From Selaginella tamariscina (Eukaryota; Streptophyta; Lycopodiopsida; Selaginellales; Selaginellaceae): a stretch of DNA of 64,000 nt. Both the position numbers and the translations under genes were made by a program. The notes under the pieces are model-generated. The model ran no database searches and was not told the origin of the DNA. It was given only the letters and a program-made list of their open reading frames with translations. Location of the stretch: contig PUQB01000255.1 in NCBI GenBank assembly GCA_003024785.1, positions 218,143 to 282,142 on the forward strand, in the 5' to 3' direction. Shown one piece after another: positions 43,437 to 57,510 of this stretch; position 1 is the first letter of the stretch; each line of letters begins with the position of its first letter.

Positions 43437-45895
43437 ATGGCTGATTTTGAGCACTTTCAACGCGAACACCAAATGTTGCTTCATGAGCTGGCCACTTTGC
43501 GCCAAGTGGTCACCGATCTGCAAGGTTCCACCAATGCGGCACATGCAGCTGCTGATGATCCTCCAAGGCTGTTGCGCAGGCTCTCTCTCAGGCATCGATG
43601 GTTCCCTCTTCATCGAACTTTTCTTCGGAGCCGAAGGTTAGCATGCCAAAGAAGTTCAGTGGCAATCGTGCCGATTTCTAAGGTTTCCTGAATCAGATCC
43701 GGCTCTTCATCCGTATGCAACCACGACGCTACTCGACTAATACTCAAAAAGGTGGGTCTTTTGGCATCCTTACTAAGTGGATTCTCCACGGGCTTGGGTT
43801 GCTCCCTTGCTGGAGCGTGACGACCCATTGATGGAAGACTTTGAAGGTTCATGGTTGCCTTTGAAGCCTTTTTTGGAGATCTGATAAGTACCGTTCCGCC
43901 ATGCACAAAGTTACAGAAAGCTCACTCAAGGATCCCGACCAGCTTCCCGTTATGCATCCGAATTTCAGCAACTTTTGCACGAACATTCCATGGGACGAGA
44001 TTGCATTGATCGAACACTTCCATTTTGGGTTGAGGGATGACGTGAAGGATCTTCTCCTTACGTTACCGGATGCCCAAACATTAGCAGAGATCATGCAACA
44101 AGCTGTTCGTTGCGACAACCGTTTGTTCAAGCGTCGTCAGGAAAAGATCCCGTCAGTAGTTCCTGCCAAACCAATCCTGCAGCTGTGGTACATGTTCCTG
44201 CACCACCTTCTGGTAGTTCCTATGGAGGTCGAGAAATCCAGCGTGGCTCTCTTTCCGCTGCTGTGAAGCAACGTTGTCGCAGCGAGAACCTGTGCTTGTA
44301 TTGTGGTGGAGCAGAACACAAGGTGGCAAATTGTCTTATTAAAGCCAGGAACTTCAAGACACGTGAAGTTGAAGCTGAAGTTCAGTCGGAAAAACTCCAA
44401 TGTCCACTTGTCTAGGAGCCGCGAAGCTGGACGTAGGTGCAGGCTCCATTGGTGCTGCTCATACCTTTCCATCACTCAAGTTCCTGTACACATTCATTTT
44501 AATAATCGAGAGCTCAAGGAGTTTGCCCTGTTAGACACTTGGTGCAAATGCATGCTTCATGGATGACATTTTTGCAACTCAACATGGCATTTTGGTGGGT
44601 GAAGTGAAGTTGAAGCGTGCAGTTCCTGTAGAAGTGGCTGATGGGGTCTGATGCTTCTGGCGCAGTTACCCATGCTACCGAACCTCTTTCCTGAAGTCAT
44701 GGCACATTCAACTGTACAATTTCCTTTAACTTGACAAGACTCGGTCGACTCCCATCATTTTGGGCATGCCATGGTTCATTGTTGCAAATCCGCAGATCGA
44801 CTGGAGGTCTAGGATGCTCACGTCTTTCCTCTCCGACAGCTAGGATCAATCCTGTTACCTTTCTGTGTGTAGGATACATCCTTAGTATCTGAGGCAGTAC
44901 AAGCTACAGGATTGACCATGCCTTCCTGTACCAGTGTTGAAGACTCCTCCTCGACAGGATTCACCTCATGTCAGTTCCTCAGCACATCCGCGGCTCTCTC
45001 CACTCCTGTAAGTTTGCGTTTTCTTGTACATGGTTCTTCCAATCCTGTATCAGTGTCGAAGGTTCCTCCTCAACAAGATCCACCTCCTGTTGATTTGTCA
45101 GCACATTCGTAGGCTTTCCTCACTCCTGCGCACCCACGGACTCATGTACAGGATTTTCCAATCCTGTACACTCGTCAACATCCACACAGGTTCTTTCCAA
45201 TCCTGCCTCTTTCTGTTACTCTACTTCTATTCCACCCCCCAGATCCTTCCTCTTTTTCAATCACAGCTCCCTCCTTTCCTCTCTGAGTTCTTACCATACC
45301 ATGCATGAACTCGCCACTGATCCTGCTCCCTTCCACCTTTTTGCCTTTCAAGTAACTCCTACGTCCTCTTCTACTTTCTTGTATCCAACTCTCCTGTTTT
45401 TCAATCTCCTTCGCCTACCTCCTTTTCCTCCTTCTTCCCTACCATCCAAGTACCATGACTTTAAGGATGTTTTTGACAAGCACAAGGCTGCAGTTCTTCC
45501 TGTTCACAAGTCCTACGACTGTCCTATTGATCTTGCGGAAGAAAAGACTCCACCGTTCGGACCGATTTATGCATTGTCACCCACAGAGTTGGAGGTTTCT
45601 TCGTCAGTACATCGAAGACAACTTGGCATCCGGCTTCATTCGTCACTCAAAGTCCCCTGCAGAAGCGCCTATCTTCTTTGTCAAGAAGAAGGATGGAAGC
45701 TTACGTTTGGTTGTGGACTACAGGCGTTTGAATCAAGTTACCATTCGGAATTGGTACCCATTGCCATTGATCCCGGAACTTCTCGATCGGCTGCAAGGAG
45801 CAAAGGTGTTCACGAAGATCGACTTACGAGGGGCCTACAACCTTGTACGGATTCGTCCAGGCGATGTGTGCAGAAAACACTGTTCACAGGGCAGG
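43437..45895 (+). pseudogene. Second chromovirus copy: gag, protease and RT start (inverted half)
   Basis: Gag starts at ATG 43437 (MADFEHFQREHQMLLHELAT). It continues with KFSGNRADF-type sequence near 43650, IPWDEIALIEHFHFGLRDDV (43990), the zinc-knuckle region (NLCLYCGGAEHKVANC, 44290) and a protease trace with LLDT followed by W instead of GA (near 44530). Then come the linker repeats and RT motifs [20 protein letters not shown] (45680) and [16 protein letters not shown] (45810). RT then stops before the YLDD region. Deletions at 43555 and elsewhere and many frame changes make it non-functional. Confidence 0.88.
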
Positions 45896-46380
45896 AAAAA
45901 GCTTTGCAAGTTAAAGTGTAGGGTTTTGTCCAATAGAGAGCTTTATATATATACTTATCTCGTCTCTAAGGTCAAGGATAGGATTTTGCTTTGGCCATTG
46001 CCATGTATAAGCATTCACAATACCCCATAAATATGCACTTGCATTACTATATGAATACAAAGAGATAGCAAGTGTGGAGACTTACTTCTCTCCCAAAGAT
46101 ACTCTCTCTCATGCATTGCTCTCCATAGCCTCCATAGTCTCTCTCTCTTCCTGCCCTTCCTTGCCCTCACTTGCCCTAACCGAATCTTGTCCTCCTCCAA
46201 CCGTCATAACTGTCTGCTTCCTGCAACCATAGGATTCTTCCTACCCTGTAGGATTTTTCCTATTGCTGTAGGATTTTTCCTGTACACAGAATATTTCCTA
46301 CTACTACTTTCCTACAAGTTATTCCTCCACCGTAAGAAAGTCCTATGTATGCAAATCCTACATGCTATATTTTTGGCCTC
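45896..46380. other. Unclassified LTR-like/promoter-like segment
   Basis: It contains GAGCTTTATATATATACTTA and several CTCTCTC blocks. A repeated CTGTAGGATTTTTCCT motif near 46238-46275 may belong to a further retroelement. No coding motif. Confidence 0.35.
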
Positions 46381-47394
46381 TAACATCCCTAAAATTAGGT
46401 TTAGATAACCCTAAGTACACGACTTCATGAGTGCCTCATGAAAGGACTCCTACTAATGAGTTTAGGTTGTTCAACCCTTAGATCCCAATGAGAACACCCC
46501 CTAACCAAGAGTGTTAAAAACACCCACCTAGTCTCTCTTGAGTTGTTGCTTAAGACTTAACACCCTAATGCAAGCACAAGCATGCCTATTTGCTAGTGTC
46601 TAACCACCTATAACACAACCCCAAAGGGTCTACCTCGAGCATTGCACCCAGTGTCGTTTAGCCTAGTATCACATGTTCATGTGACACTATTTTCAAGATG
46701 TGGGTTATCTTGTCATACCCTGACTTAAGAGCGAAACTTAATGCCACAAATGTGACTTGCAAATCTCAATTCTAAAGCCCTCCTTTGTGAACTCTTAGAA
46801 ACATAATAATGAAACCTGTCAACCAAGATTCCACACACAATTAAACAAGAACACATATATGCCTTATTTAACTATAAGTGCTACTCCTAGCTTGGCGTGG
46901 AGGAAGAGGTCGGAGATATGCCTTAACCTCTAACCCTTAGAACATGTATTTTGACAAGACCTTTTAGGTTCAGATTCGTCAACATTGAGGATAAACTATT
47001 CTAAAGGTGAGACATACCCTTATTGTTTGGGAGTTGAGGCGGTATAACAAAGGGTTGTGCCTTGATGACACAAGTTAAAACTAGCATCGATAAAAAAATA
47101 ACGAGCTCATTTACGAACCCAAGAACTCTCACTATATATACTACTTATTATATGTTCCCAGTTTTCTTGTGATTGAGACATGAAAAATTAGGATAAGAGT
47201 TTTTTAAATGGAAGTACTAGCTTCACCTAGAGTTTCATACAAATACCTAATGATATCTGGCCAAACCATCACTAGATACTCAAGTGCACTAAACAAGCAT
47301 ATTTCCTTAATACATAAAGCTTGTCAACATAATTCGATAAGTAATAACAATCAACGTTTAAAGTCAAAAGGAGTTATAATAAAACCTATAACAA
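46381..47394 (-). repeat. LTR fragment of the LARD family
   Basis: It contains GAGTTTAGGTTGTTCAACCC, CAAGTGCACTAAACAAGCAT and an AACCTATAACA-type end comparable with the 3' half of the LTR at 28560-30164, but is much more decayed. Confidence 0.65.
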
Positions 47395-49075
47395 ATTATT
47401 ATTAATATATCATAAATTGTACACACATATATATGTAAAGCACACACACACACATATATATATATATTATTATATATTCATCTTAAAGTTTTAGAGCATA
47501 ATTACTTTTATTTACACATTTATATATATACATACTATATACATGAATATATTGAAGTGTGAAGATCTATATTCATGTTTTGTTGTTGTGGAACATTCAC
47601 TCTCATAAGAAAATAAATATACATCTAAATATTAAATAAAAATTTAAACATAAAGTATTATTAAGACAATTTCATTTCTTTCTATTAACATTATAATGAT
47701 AGAAAATTATAAAATGTTCAAGTAAAGACAAAATATAAATTGAAATATCAATTTGATATATGAAAGAAAAGAGAGAAAACTAAAAAAAGGAAATATTAAC
47801 TAAATACAAAATCAGCCTCATTAATAAAATATAGAACAATTGTAATGCTTATATAATGCTTCCTTAATAATTAATTACATAGTATTGTGTATAAGTTTGA
47901 TGTACATGTAATGTTTTTAAAATATTTTAAAGTATATTTTAGTATACTATTCTTAAGTATCATTTGTACTGGACCTTAAAGTTTATATGATTTTCTAGTT
48001 GTAATTAATAATAAGTGTAATTGACATATTTATTAGGAATATACATATATTTATTTATTTAACAAATATTATTAGAATTAAAAATCTAAATCATATACTA
48101 TAGAGACATTTAATAAAATTAATAATAACAAATATAAAATTGCAGTACTAATTTAAATATTAAATATTATTAAATAATTTAAAATTTTATTATAATTTCT
48201 TAAATATTAAATATTATTAAGATATTACAACTATAATTTCTTAAGTAACATAACTAAAATAAAATCTAAAATAATATATAGCTAAATCAATATACAAATA
48301 TTATGTATGTACTTACACATTGGCTCTAACCCAATATAAATGTGTGTACAATCGAAATGCTTCAAGGATGTTGCATGGCCCATAAGACTGTGAGTGAGTT
48401 TGATTCTTTTTTAGTAAAATATTGGTGCAAAACGTGAAGTTTAAAATCACAGCAATATGGAGCATGCACCATCCTAAGACTATGTTTAATAAAAGCCATG
48501 CACTATCCTTTGAATTCACAACATTTGGGGCCATACACCATCTCTAATTATATTTAACAAAACATTGGTGCCGAGGATGATGCAAGCAGCAATAGGTTAT
48601 ATTTAACAAAAGATTAGTGTCAATAATGGTGCAACATGTTATGAGTTCGTCCTTTTTAACAAATAACCTTTTGCATAAAAAAGAATCAAACTTGTAGTTT
48701 TTTTGGGGCAATGATGTTGCAGTCACTAGCCCAGCACCACATTGCCAAGGACAGTGCATGACCCTATAAGATTGCAATTTCAAATGTCGCTCACCAACCT
48801 TTTACTAAAGAGAGCCTCGCATGGCCCCATCAAGCTATGACTTTCAACTTCATTAGAAGCTTTTATTTAAATGAAATTGAAACTCACAAGTTAATCTTTT
48901 ATTTAAAAAAAAAAAATAGAAACTCACAATCTTTCATAGTCATGCATACATTGAGATGGTGCATGGCTTTAGAAATTTATGAGTTCAAACTAGCCTCACA
49001 AGAAGGTTGTGAGTTTGAGCCTCCCCTTAGCCATTTTGTTAAAAAAAACTCAATCTAATATTGCTCTTTTTGTGG
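47395..49075. other. AT-rich region with flank duplicates and tRNA-like relics
   Basis: 47460-48310 is similar to 53270-54100 and to part of 60830-61690 (for example CATCTTAAAGTTTTAGAGCA), i.e. the upstream flank of the F-box genes, here without a gene. 48990-49030 (GGTTGTGAGTTTGAGCCTCC) resembles the T-arm of tRNA-Met and suggests SINE relics. No ORF is supported. Confidence 0.5.
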
Positions 49076-49236
49076 CCATGCACCATCCTTACACTAAATA
49101 AGATTCAAACTCCTAGCCTTTTGCAACCATTCACCATCTTTGGCACCAAACAAGGTTCAAACTCCTAGCCTTTTGCAACCATTCACTATCCTCAGCACCA
49201 AACAAAATTCAAACTCCTAACCTTTTAGGGCCATAC
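49076..49236 (+). repeat. Minisatellite, three units of about 54 bp
   Basis: Units carry AAACTCCTAGCCTTTTGCAA, CCATTCACCATC and CACCAAACAAGGTTC with few differences. Confidence 0.75.
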
Positions 49237-49237
49237 T

Positions 49238-49723
49238 TGTGTTTATTAGATAATAATCACATGAAATAATAATCATGCTTTTGCAGGAATGTAAAAATCC
49301 GCTCTATAGTGTGCATGTCGAAATGCGATCCCAACCCCTTGTATCCCCTACATACTTTACAGTAGTGACGAACCCATGGCAGTTCCTGTACTGAGTCCAA
49401 CTAGGGGAGTTAGGGCCACCTTCTCCCGCCATCGCAAGAATACAAGCAGAAGAATAGAAGGTTGCTTCCCTGAGAAGAAGAACACTCAGATTGAATCACG
49501 GCAGATTCAGCTCGACAGTGCAGCGGCTTGGATAGACCTGCATTCGCCAGACGAAGAAAAAACAGCCCTAATTAAATGGGATGTGGAAGCACCTTAGCCG
49601 TGATCTCGGAAAGATCCACAATCTTAAATCGCTCCTAACGTATATACAATTTAAATAACTTTAAAACTAAATTATTATTATTATTATATTCTCATGTCAT
49701 GTGATTATTATCTAATAAACACA
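49238..49723. repeat. Perfect 27-bp inverted repeat enclosing an F-box gene fragment
   Basis: 49238-49264 and 49697-49723 are exact reverse complements (arm TGTGTTTATTAGATAATAAT...). The right arm lies in sequence conserved upstream of the other F-box copies; the left arm is an inverted duplicate of it. No target-site duplication is visible. Confidence 0.85.
49284..49640 (-). pseudogene. F-box gene copy A, 5' fragment
   Basis: It is homologous to 52470-52790 and 60085-60380: the leader and first codons of the F-box gene (minus strand), including the region with TTCTCCCGCCATCGCAAGAA and GAGAAGAAGAACACTC. It stops at 49284, where the F-box helix (LTFLPTVSL in copy B) would begin. Only a truncated 5' end is present, enclosed in the 27-bp inverted repeat. 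Confidence 0.75.
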
Positions 49724-51240
49724 ATTTAATTTATACACTTTAATATATTTATATTCATCTTAAATGATGGACCATAAATATTACTAGGATAATTTAGCTT
49801 CTTTAAATTAGCATTATCGCACTAGAAAATATAAAATCTAAATCATATATGTTAAGGTTGAAATTAAAGCAAAATATGAATTAAAGTATCAAATCTTATT
49901 TATAAAATAAAATGAGAGAAAAAATAAATAATAATAAAAAAATTATTAATAATGTTTTAATTTAATATAAAATAAATCAACCCTAAAGCATATGCCATAA
50001 ATTAAATGTGGCATGATGTAATAAAGATTATAGCAATGCAACGTTCTGTATAGGTTTAATGTGCATGTAATGTTTTTCAAAAAAAACATTTTATAATATT
50101 AACATTATTAATATTTTTGATTTCTAACCATATAGTTAAGTCATATCTTTAAATATATAAATCAAAGCACCCTCAAACAAAAATGGGACTCTTTCTTAAT
50201 AATTAATAATAATTAAGATTTTTTTATTTAATTAATATTATTTAATAATTATATTATTTTAATATAAAATTTATTATTTAGAATATCTTATGTTTAAAGA
50301 AAGAATGAAAAGATAATTAACAAAAGTCCCTTTAATTATAAAGAATTATGACATTTTAACACTTTTGAACATCCATTCATATCGAATGAATTAATGTTGG
50401 TTCTTTTCGATTAAGAAGTCATGTTTTATTTAAGCATTTATTATATGTTTTGTTCTCATTTTTATTTCATTTTTTTTATAGTTAAAATTATGAAACTTTT
50501 ATTCTTGTGATGATTTCAAATCCATTAATAATTTGGCTAAATAAATTGAATATATTATGCATCTGGAATAACATTAACTTCTAAAGATCCTTGTAACAAT
50601 TAAAATATGGTTTATACTTTTTATTCTTTTGTCCAATAAGGGGTGAGGTTTGCACTTTCACATCACTATTGATTTTTTTTATTGTTCATACCCATTGACA
50701 TGGTTTGAATTTATTCTTACCACCTTGTTTTAGACTAGAAAGGGTGTATGGGTAATACTAAGCCCTTTTTAACTTAATACTTCACTATGTGTATATATAG
50801 TTTCAAGTAGCCACTTAACTTATCAAGATTCTTCAACATCGACTTTTAAATCCATGTCAGATATTTTTTAATATTGTTAATAATGATTTTATGTTCTTTG
50901 AGTTTATGAACTATTTACCATTTTATACCCTTTTTTATATTAGATATTAAAAGTTAATTATTTTCTGATTTATAAATTATAATAAGTCTGATTTGCATAT
51001 TTATTAGGAATACACAAATATATTTTGCACTTTGTTTATCTAAAAACATATTATTTTAAAAATCAAATCATATTCTAAATATTATGAACCATAGGATCTT
51101 TACATTTTAAATTACATTACCAAATCTATGGCAATTAGAAGAAACTGTGTAATATAAATATATTAATATATAGCTGTGTGTGTGTGCGTGTGGGTGTGTG
51201 TCTTAACGTTAGTAGATTAACCTGTTCAGAGAAATGTTTA
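49724..51240. other. AT-rich spacer (duplicated upstream flank)
   Basis: Resembles the sequence right of copies B and C at its beginning; the remainder is AT-rich with no ORF, plus a short TG repeat near 51174-51200. Confidence 0.5.
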
Positions 51241-51297
51241 ATGTAAAACATGAGTCATTGTACATATAGTATGTCGAACAACAAGGAAAAGGTAAAG

Positions 51298-52029
51298 TCA
51301 CCAGCCCAGTTTAAAGGCAAGGGCAAGAGGGTGGGCTCTGGAAAGAGCAATCCTGTCAGGGAGTGGCAAGGAAACAGGTACCACCATAGCTGCCTGATCA
51401 CCAGGTCGAATCGGCATCTCGACAGCGCCCCACTCCTGAGTGGCAAGCTCGTACGTGAACACAAATCTCGAGTAAAGGATACACACCAGAATGTGGGTGT
51501 CGCATCCAGACACGCAGAAGGCTAGATCATTAGTCACTATCTTGGCCGTGCTTAAGCGGTAAATGCTCCTCCTTCCAAACGATATATGGTTAGCTCGTGC
51601 AAACCGTGCCAACTCACGACGTACAGTGCACCTGCAACGAAATGTGAAACCCCTGTATACATGAATACGTAATACCTGAGACCACGCAGAGTTTTGGAAG
51701 AAAATCGCATTCTCCGTAAGGCATTCCATCCCATCGTCCAACCTTATTAACCCATTCAGCCACAATAAAAGATGTCCAACGCGGAGGGTAGCGCTGTTCA
51801 TCAATGTCCAACTTTCTAATAATAAATTTATGACCGTGAGAAGAATAGGTGAAGAAGTAAAGTCGTGACCCATGCATGGTAGCTGAAAAATATGTCGGTA
51901 TGAGCGCATTCTCCCCAAAAACTCCTCATATCTAGGAAGATCAAGGGATTTGTTTTCACCCCACCTTGCAGCCTCCACAGAATAAACCTATAAACAAGAT
52001 AAGCATGAGATGCCCTTTATGGGCATAAT

Positions 52030-52069
<40 letters not shown>

Positions 52070-52665
52070 CACACCACACCACCCACACACCTGTATATCA
52101 ACAACATGATTTCTGCGTCTCCTTGTTACAACGACAAAGCGGACAGACTCGGTTATCAATCCCACAAACAGCACACTACGTGACTTCATACTACGAGCAT
52201 ATGGGACGGTAAGTGGATGGAGTGGATATCTAACATCAAAGAGCAGTAGCGTCGGAAACCTCAGAAGTAGAAGCAGTGTTCCATGTCCAGCCACTATGCA
52301 CCCAGGTTGTGGGGAGAGAATCAAGAATTCCCCGCCTGCATGAAGCATTAATTCCTCCGAACATATGGCCGCAAAACAGAGTGTGGAATCACGGAAGACA
52401 CCCATCTGATCATGGCATTACGCCAGTCCTTAGAAACACACTGAAAACGGTAAAGAGACACCGTCGGCAGGAATGTAAGTATCCTCTCTATCATGGCCAT
52501 GTCGAAATGCGCTCCCAACCCCCTCGTATCCCTACGTACCTTGCAGCAGTGATGAACCCATCGCAATTCCTGTACTGAGACCAGCCACCGCCTTCTCCCG
52601 CCATCGCAAGAATACAAGCAGAAGCAGAAGAAGCAAATTTCTTGCTTTCCTGAGAAGAAGAACAC
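51298..52665 (-). pseudogene. F-box/kelch-type protein, copy B
   Basis: F-box proteins link substrates to SCF ubiquitin ligases. The F-box reads MAMIERILTFLPTVSLYRFQ with CVSKDWRNAM. Then DSTLCFAAICSEELMLHAGG, a beta-rich C-terminal domain (HGTLLLLLRFPTLLLFDVRY; SRLYFFTYSSHGHKF; GALYVVSWHGLHELTIYRLE; VTNDLAFCVSGCDTHILV; VFTYELATQEWGAVEM) and the end LPDRIALSRAHPLALAFKLG. An intron of about 100 nt (51988-52091) holds a (CT)n microsatellite, and a 44-nt GT-AG intron precedes GALYVV. Compared with copy C, one base is lost near 52410 (ATCAGATG) and one near 51556, plus about 20 bp, so the frame is broken twice. Confidence 0.85.
52035..52068 (+). repeat. (CT)n microsatellite in the F-box intron
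   Basis: About 17 CT units, followed by CACACACC repeats; copy C has only a short CTCTCT at the same place. Confidence 0.9.
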
Positions 52666-52729
52666 TCGGATTGAATCACGGAAGATTCAGCTCGACAGTG
52701 CAGCCTAATTGAATAATGGGATGTCAAAC

Positions 52730-55700
52730 TGACCCGCAGTTTAGCCGTCGGATCATTGAAAGATCTACGGTTTGAAATCTCCTAACGTCTATATAATTTA
52801 AATTACTTTGAAACTAAATTATTATTATTATATTCTCATCTCATACGATTATATAATTTAATTTATATAGAAATATATTGTATTCATAGTAAAGTTTAAT
52901 ATAATGATCATAATCGAGTTCCTTATGTTTACAAGATTTTAAAGTGTATACATGTCTATGAAGAAACTAAGTGGTGAAACATTTACTCATATGAGTGATA
53001 GTTTAACACGTTTAAAATATAGAATATAATTAGAGCATTTTAATTTAATAATGATTATTATTTTTTAAACAAAATTAAAATTTTTTGCAAGCTCGTTAAA
53101 AGATCCATGTGTCACACAATTTTTAAATATTATATCTAAATTAAATAAATTAAATATATATATATTGTATGTTTATGAATATGTATCTCTATATAGTTTG
53201 AAATTCAATTATTATTAATATATCATAATCTGTACACATACAAAATATTTAAAGCATACATATATATCATATTAAAATTATTCATCTTGAAGTTCTAGAG
53301 CATAATATACTTTTATTTTGCACATTTTATATTTAAGCATAATGCATATAATAAAGTACAAGGATCTCTATTCATGTTTTGATGTTGTGGAACATTCACT
53401 CTCGTAAGAAAAATAATTATACTTTTAAACATTAAATAAAACTCTAAACATAAATATTACTATGACAATTTCACTTTTTATATTAACATTATAACGATAG
53501 AAATTATATAATGTTCATATATGTTAGATCAAAAGTAAAACCAAAATATAAATGGATATCAAGTTTTATATACGAGAGAAAAACTAAATAATAAAAAGAA
53601 ATTAACTAAATACAAAATCAGCCTCATTATAGAACAATCCTAATGCTTATGATAAATGCTTCCTTAATAATTAATTGCATCATATTGTGTATAGGTTTAA
53701 TGTATATGTAATGTTTTAGAATATTTGAAGGTATAGTTTAACATTAGCATTGACATATTCTACTTATTCATAATAATATAATTAAACCATATCTTTAGAT
53801 ATCTTCAATCATTTATATTGGAGATTAAAATTTAAACCATGAAGTTGATTTTTCTGAGTATAATTAAGAAGTAATTTATAATTAAAAATTAAAATCATAT
53901 TCTATAGAGACATTTCATCACATTAATAATAACAAATATAAAATTGCATTACTTATTTAAACATTAAATATTATTAAATATTTTAAAATTATATTTTAAT
54001 TTCTTAAATTTAATATATAAAGATGTTACAATTATAATTTCTTAAGTAAATTTAAATTTAAATAACATATCAATATACAAATATTATGCATGTACTTACA
54101 CATTGGATCTAATGCATGCTTATAAATGCGTATGTACACTAGAAAGTGTATATATATATGTGTGTGTACACTATTGTGTAAAAGCATACTGCACTGTTCT
54201 TTCCATATCTTCTCCAATTTACCCTTTTGAATTTAAGAGTTTAGCTTTTATGCACAACAATACTTAAAAATAAATTAAAAAATTAATAATTAAAATTGTA
54301 ATGTTAACACAATTCACTCTTTAATTCTTATTACACTTTCATAAAACAAAAAAAAAGTAAGGGTCAGTGTGAATGACCCCTATGTATGTCTACGTATATT
54401 TAGATTCCAGCTTTACAATGATACAAAGGTATTCTTTCTTTTAAGAAACATAACAACGTATTTAAAGGCACTCACACGTACAACATATAAAAATACCCAA
54501 TAATTAACAAATTTTACTTAAGTCATTAAATATTCATACTAATTCTTTATTTTATTTTAAATTTAAGTGAGAGCATGTTAATTCATTAAAGTACATTTTT
54601 AATAAAAAATGTGTTCACATATAAAAACACTTAATTATTTAAACTTTAGTTTTTTACATTGATATATTAATTAATAAAATGTTCAACTATAAGTTCAAAT
54701 TCTAGTTTTAGACCATAAAAAAAAGATATATTTAATTAAATGATTTAAATTTTTTATATATTTAATTTAATTCATATAAACTTTATTTCACCTTAAAATA
54801 CATACAAACTCAATTATATTAATAATGACAATCGTTTGTGTATAAAATAATATTTGTATACATATTACATTTACATATTTATTAAATGTATTTAAACTTT
54901 GCTTCATCAAAACCCTAATTAAATTTATTCCAACACCCTAGCTACTCTTTGATCATAAAAATCTTAAGAGACCTTTATAAGTTCCTTATAAAATATTCGT
55001 GATTGATTATTCACCTTTCTTAAATTTTAAACTTCATAAGTTGATGTGAATGATCTTAACAAAAAAATTTGTTAAAATTTTTATGTAAGTGAAAAATTAA
55101 GAGTTTCATTTAGTGTGAATATGTTCTCATAAAATTTAAATTTTAAGATAATTAAATGTTAGTGTGAATGGCCAATAAACATTAATATTATAGAAATTTG
55201 AGTAGTCATAAATGTTTATCATTTTCATATGAAGGGCTTGGAAAGTATAGTTTTCACTTAAACTTTAAAAAGTAAATAAAGAATTAGCTTTCCTAAAAAT
55301 TGTCTTTCAAAATAAAATATTAATATTTAAGTAGGTTTATTTTCATATAATTCTAAATGGTTTCATTTTTCATTTTGTTTACTTAAAATTACTTATTTAT
55401 ATTAGATGTAGACCCCTCCTTAACTATAAGTTCAGAGTAATATATCATTAACAATTCTATAGTTTATTGTTATATGGATGTGATATGTATACCTTTATAG
55501 CAACGTGGAATATAATAAAAAATTAAAATTAATAACCCTTGAAGCCAAAATTTGGGGCAAGGCCATCCACACAATATAATATTATGATTTTAAAAATATA
55601 TTTAATAAAGTTAATAGCATGAAAGTGTACAATATAATATCTCATTAACATGAAGAAGGGTTCAACAACAAAATTGACTAGGACGGAAATTAAAAATTTA

Positions 55701-57510
55701 CAAAGTAAAGCAATAAAAGATGGTCAAAAAAGTTAAAAAATAAACACTAAAGAGTTAATCTTTGTCTTTAGTTATTATTGGAAAAAGATAAATTTGATGA
55801 TAAATGATTACAACATGCACTTATAAATGGATTCATAGAGATGGTAAATTAAATCTTTTATTTGAAGAACTTTAACTCATTTTGAAAGCTTGGTCAAATA
55901 GTTACCTACAACACCACTTGTATATGCTTGTATAAGAACACATGACTATTCATAAGGCACAAAGAGAGAAGATCTAACTAAAAGGTAGAAAATGCGTTCT
56001 ATGTAATTTTTAATACTTAAAAAAGACTTACCTTGGCATAAAAGAACTATACAAATAGATTATTTATTGGAGATGTAAGAAAAAACATATATAACATTAG
56101 GATTCACAAAGGATACGATAGAAACTTTAGAACTAAAAACTAACGAGAAGATGCCCAAAAAGTAATTTAAAAAGTAGGTTAAAGAAAAGAAAAAACTAAT
56201 AAGAATGCTTAGTATCATCTTATGCTTAGTAGGTGGAAATACACCTCAATTACAATATAACGATTCAAGAATATACATCATTTACTAAGAATAATATATA
56301 AGAAAACATTATATTATATATTAAGTCTATATAAATATTATTTTAATTCTAAATCTTATAGGTCTATATATTGTAAGTCATACTACTACTTATATACTAA
56401 TCTAGGCATAGTCACATTGCTACTTATATACTACTACTAATATAGGCTATATACATATTAGGTCTATATATATATCTAATATAGGGCAGGTAAAATAAAA
56501 TTTTCTCAATTTTCTATTTTAAAATTCTATTAGCACCATACATAAATATTTACTTATCTATTAATTTATTAGCATATTTATAAACTTATTGATTTATTTT
56601 AATATGTTTGTCAAAGAAATTTTTTAATAATATTCTTCAAAATTCTAAATAGTTCTCTCAAATTTGTACAAGAACTTAGATAATGTTACGTGTATACGAT
56701 CATCACGTCACTGTACAACATTTAGTAATTATGTATTAAGGACTAATGAGTGGTTTGGTAAATTTAAAAAAATGCCAAATTATTAGTAATAATTACCACT
56801 ATTAACTGAATTAAAAATTAAATTATTATTGCACACATTTAAATATAACATGTGATAATGCATACATATCACCAAATGAAAGTAATTATATTTACATATA
56901 TGTGATTAATATATGCATATTATACATGTGTGACAGTATATGTATATGCGTATATATAAAGAGGCCCATGTATAAACCTTTACGTGGAAAGTACGGTGAA
57001 GTTGTAAAAACCATAACTAAATTATTCTTAAAATATCCTATTCCCATAATAAATATATTATATTTTGGATCACCGTTGCGTTGAGCCATGTACAAACTAA
57101 TGGGTATGATTGAACCAGTGATTAAATATGTAGTCAAAAAATGCTATGGAAATGTTTAATTATTAATTTAATTATTATTTTATTAATTATTAATTAATTT
57201 AATTATTAATTCGTAACATTTTTTTACTACAGCATATATCACTTGATGGAACAACGCAGCCATTTGCCGAAATATATATGATTAATATGTGATTATATAC
57301 GTATTATACTTAAAATATGTAAACCTATGTGATTTTTATACCGACACACATGTATAATATGTATATAATCAATATATGTATATATTTCATTCATGTGATA
57401 TTTATGAATAACACAATATACATATACGTTTGTATATCCACGTATCTTGTTTAAGGGTGTGTATACCATGCACATATACATGGATACATATGTATATATA
57501 AGTCTATTAT
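52730..57510. other. Long AT-rich gene-free region
   Basis: 52740-54210 repeats the upstream flank also seen at 47400-48310 and 60370-61690. From 54210 to 57510 it is very AT-rich, with many TA-rich and short tandem motifs; no ORF above 82 codons and none with a motif. Confidence 0.6.
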
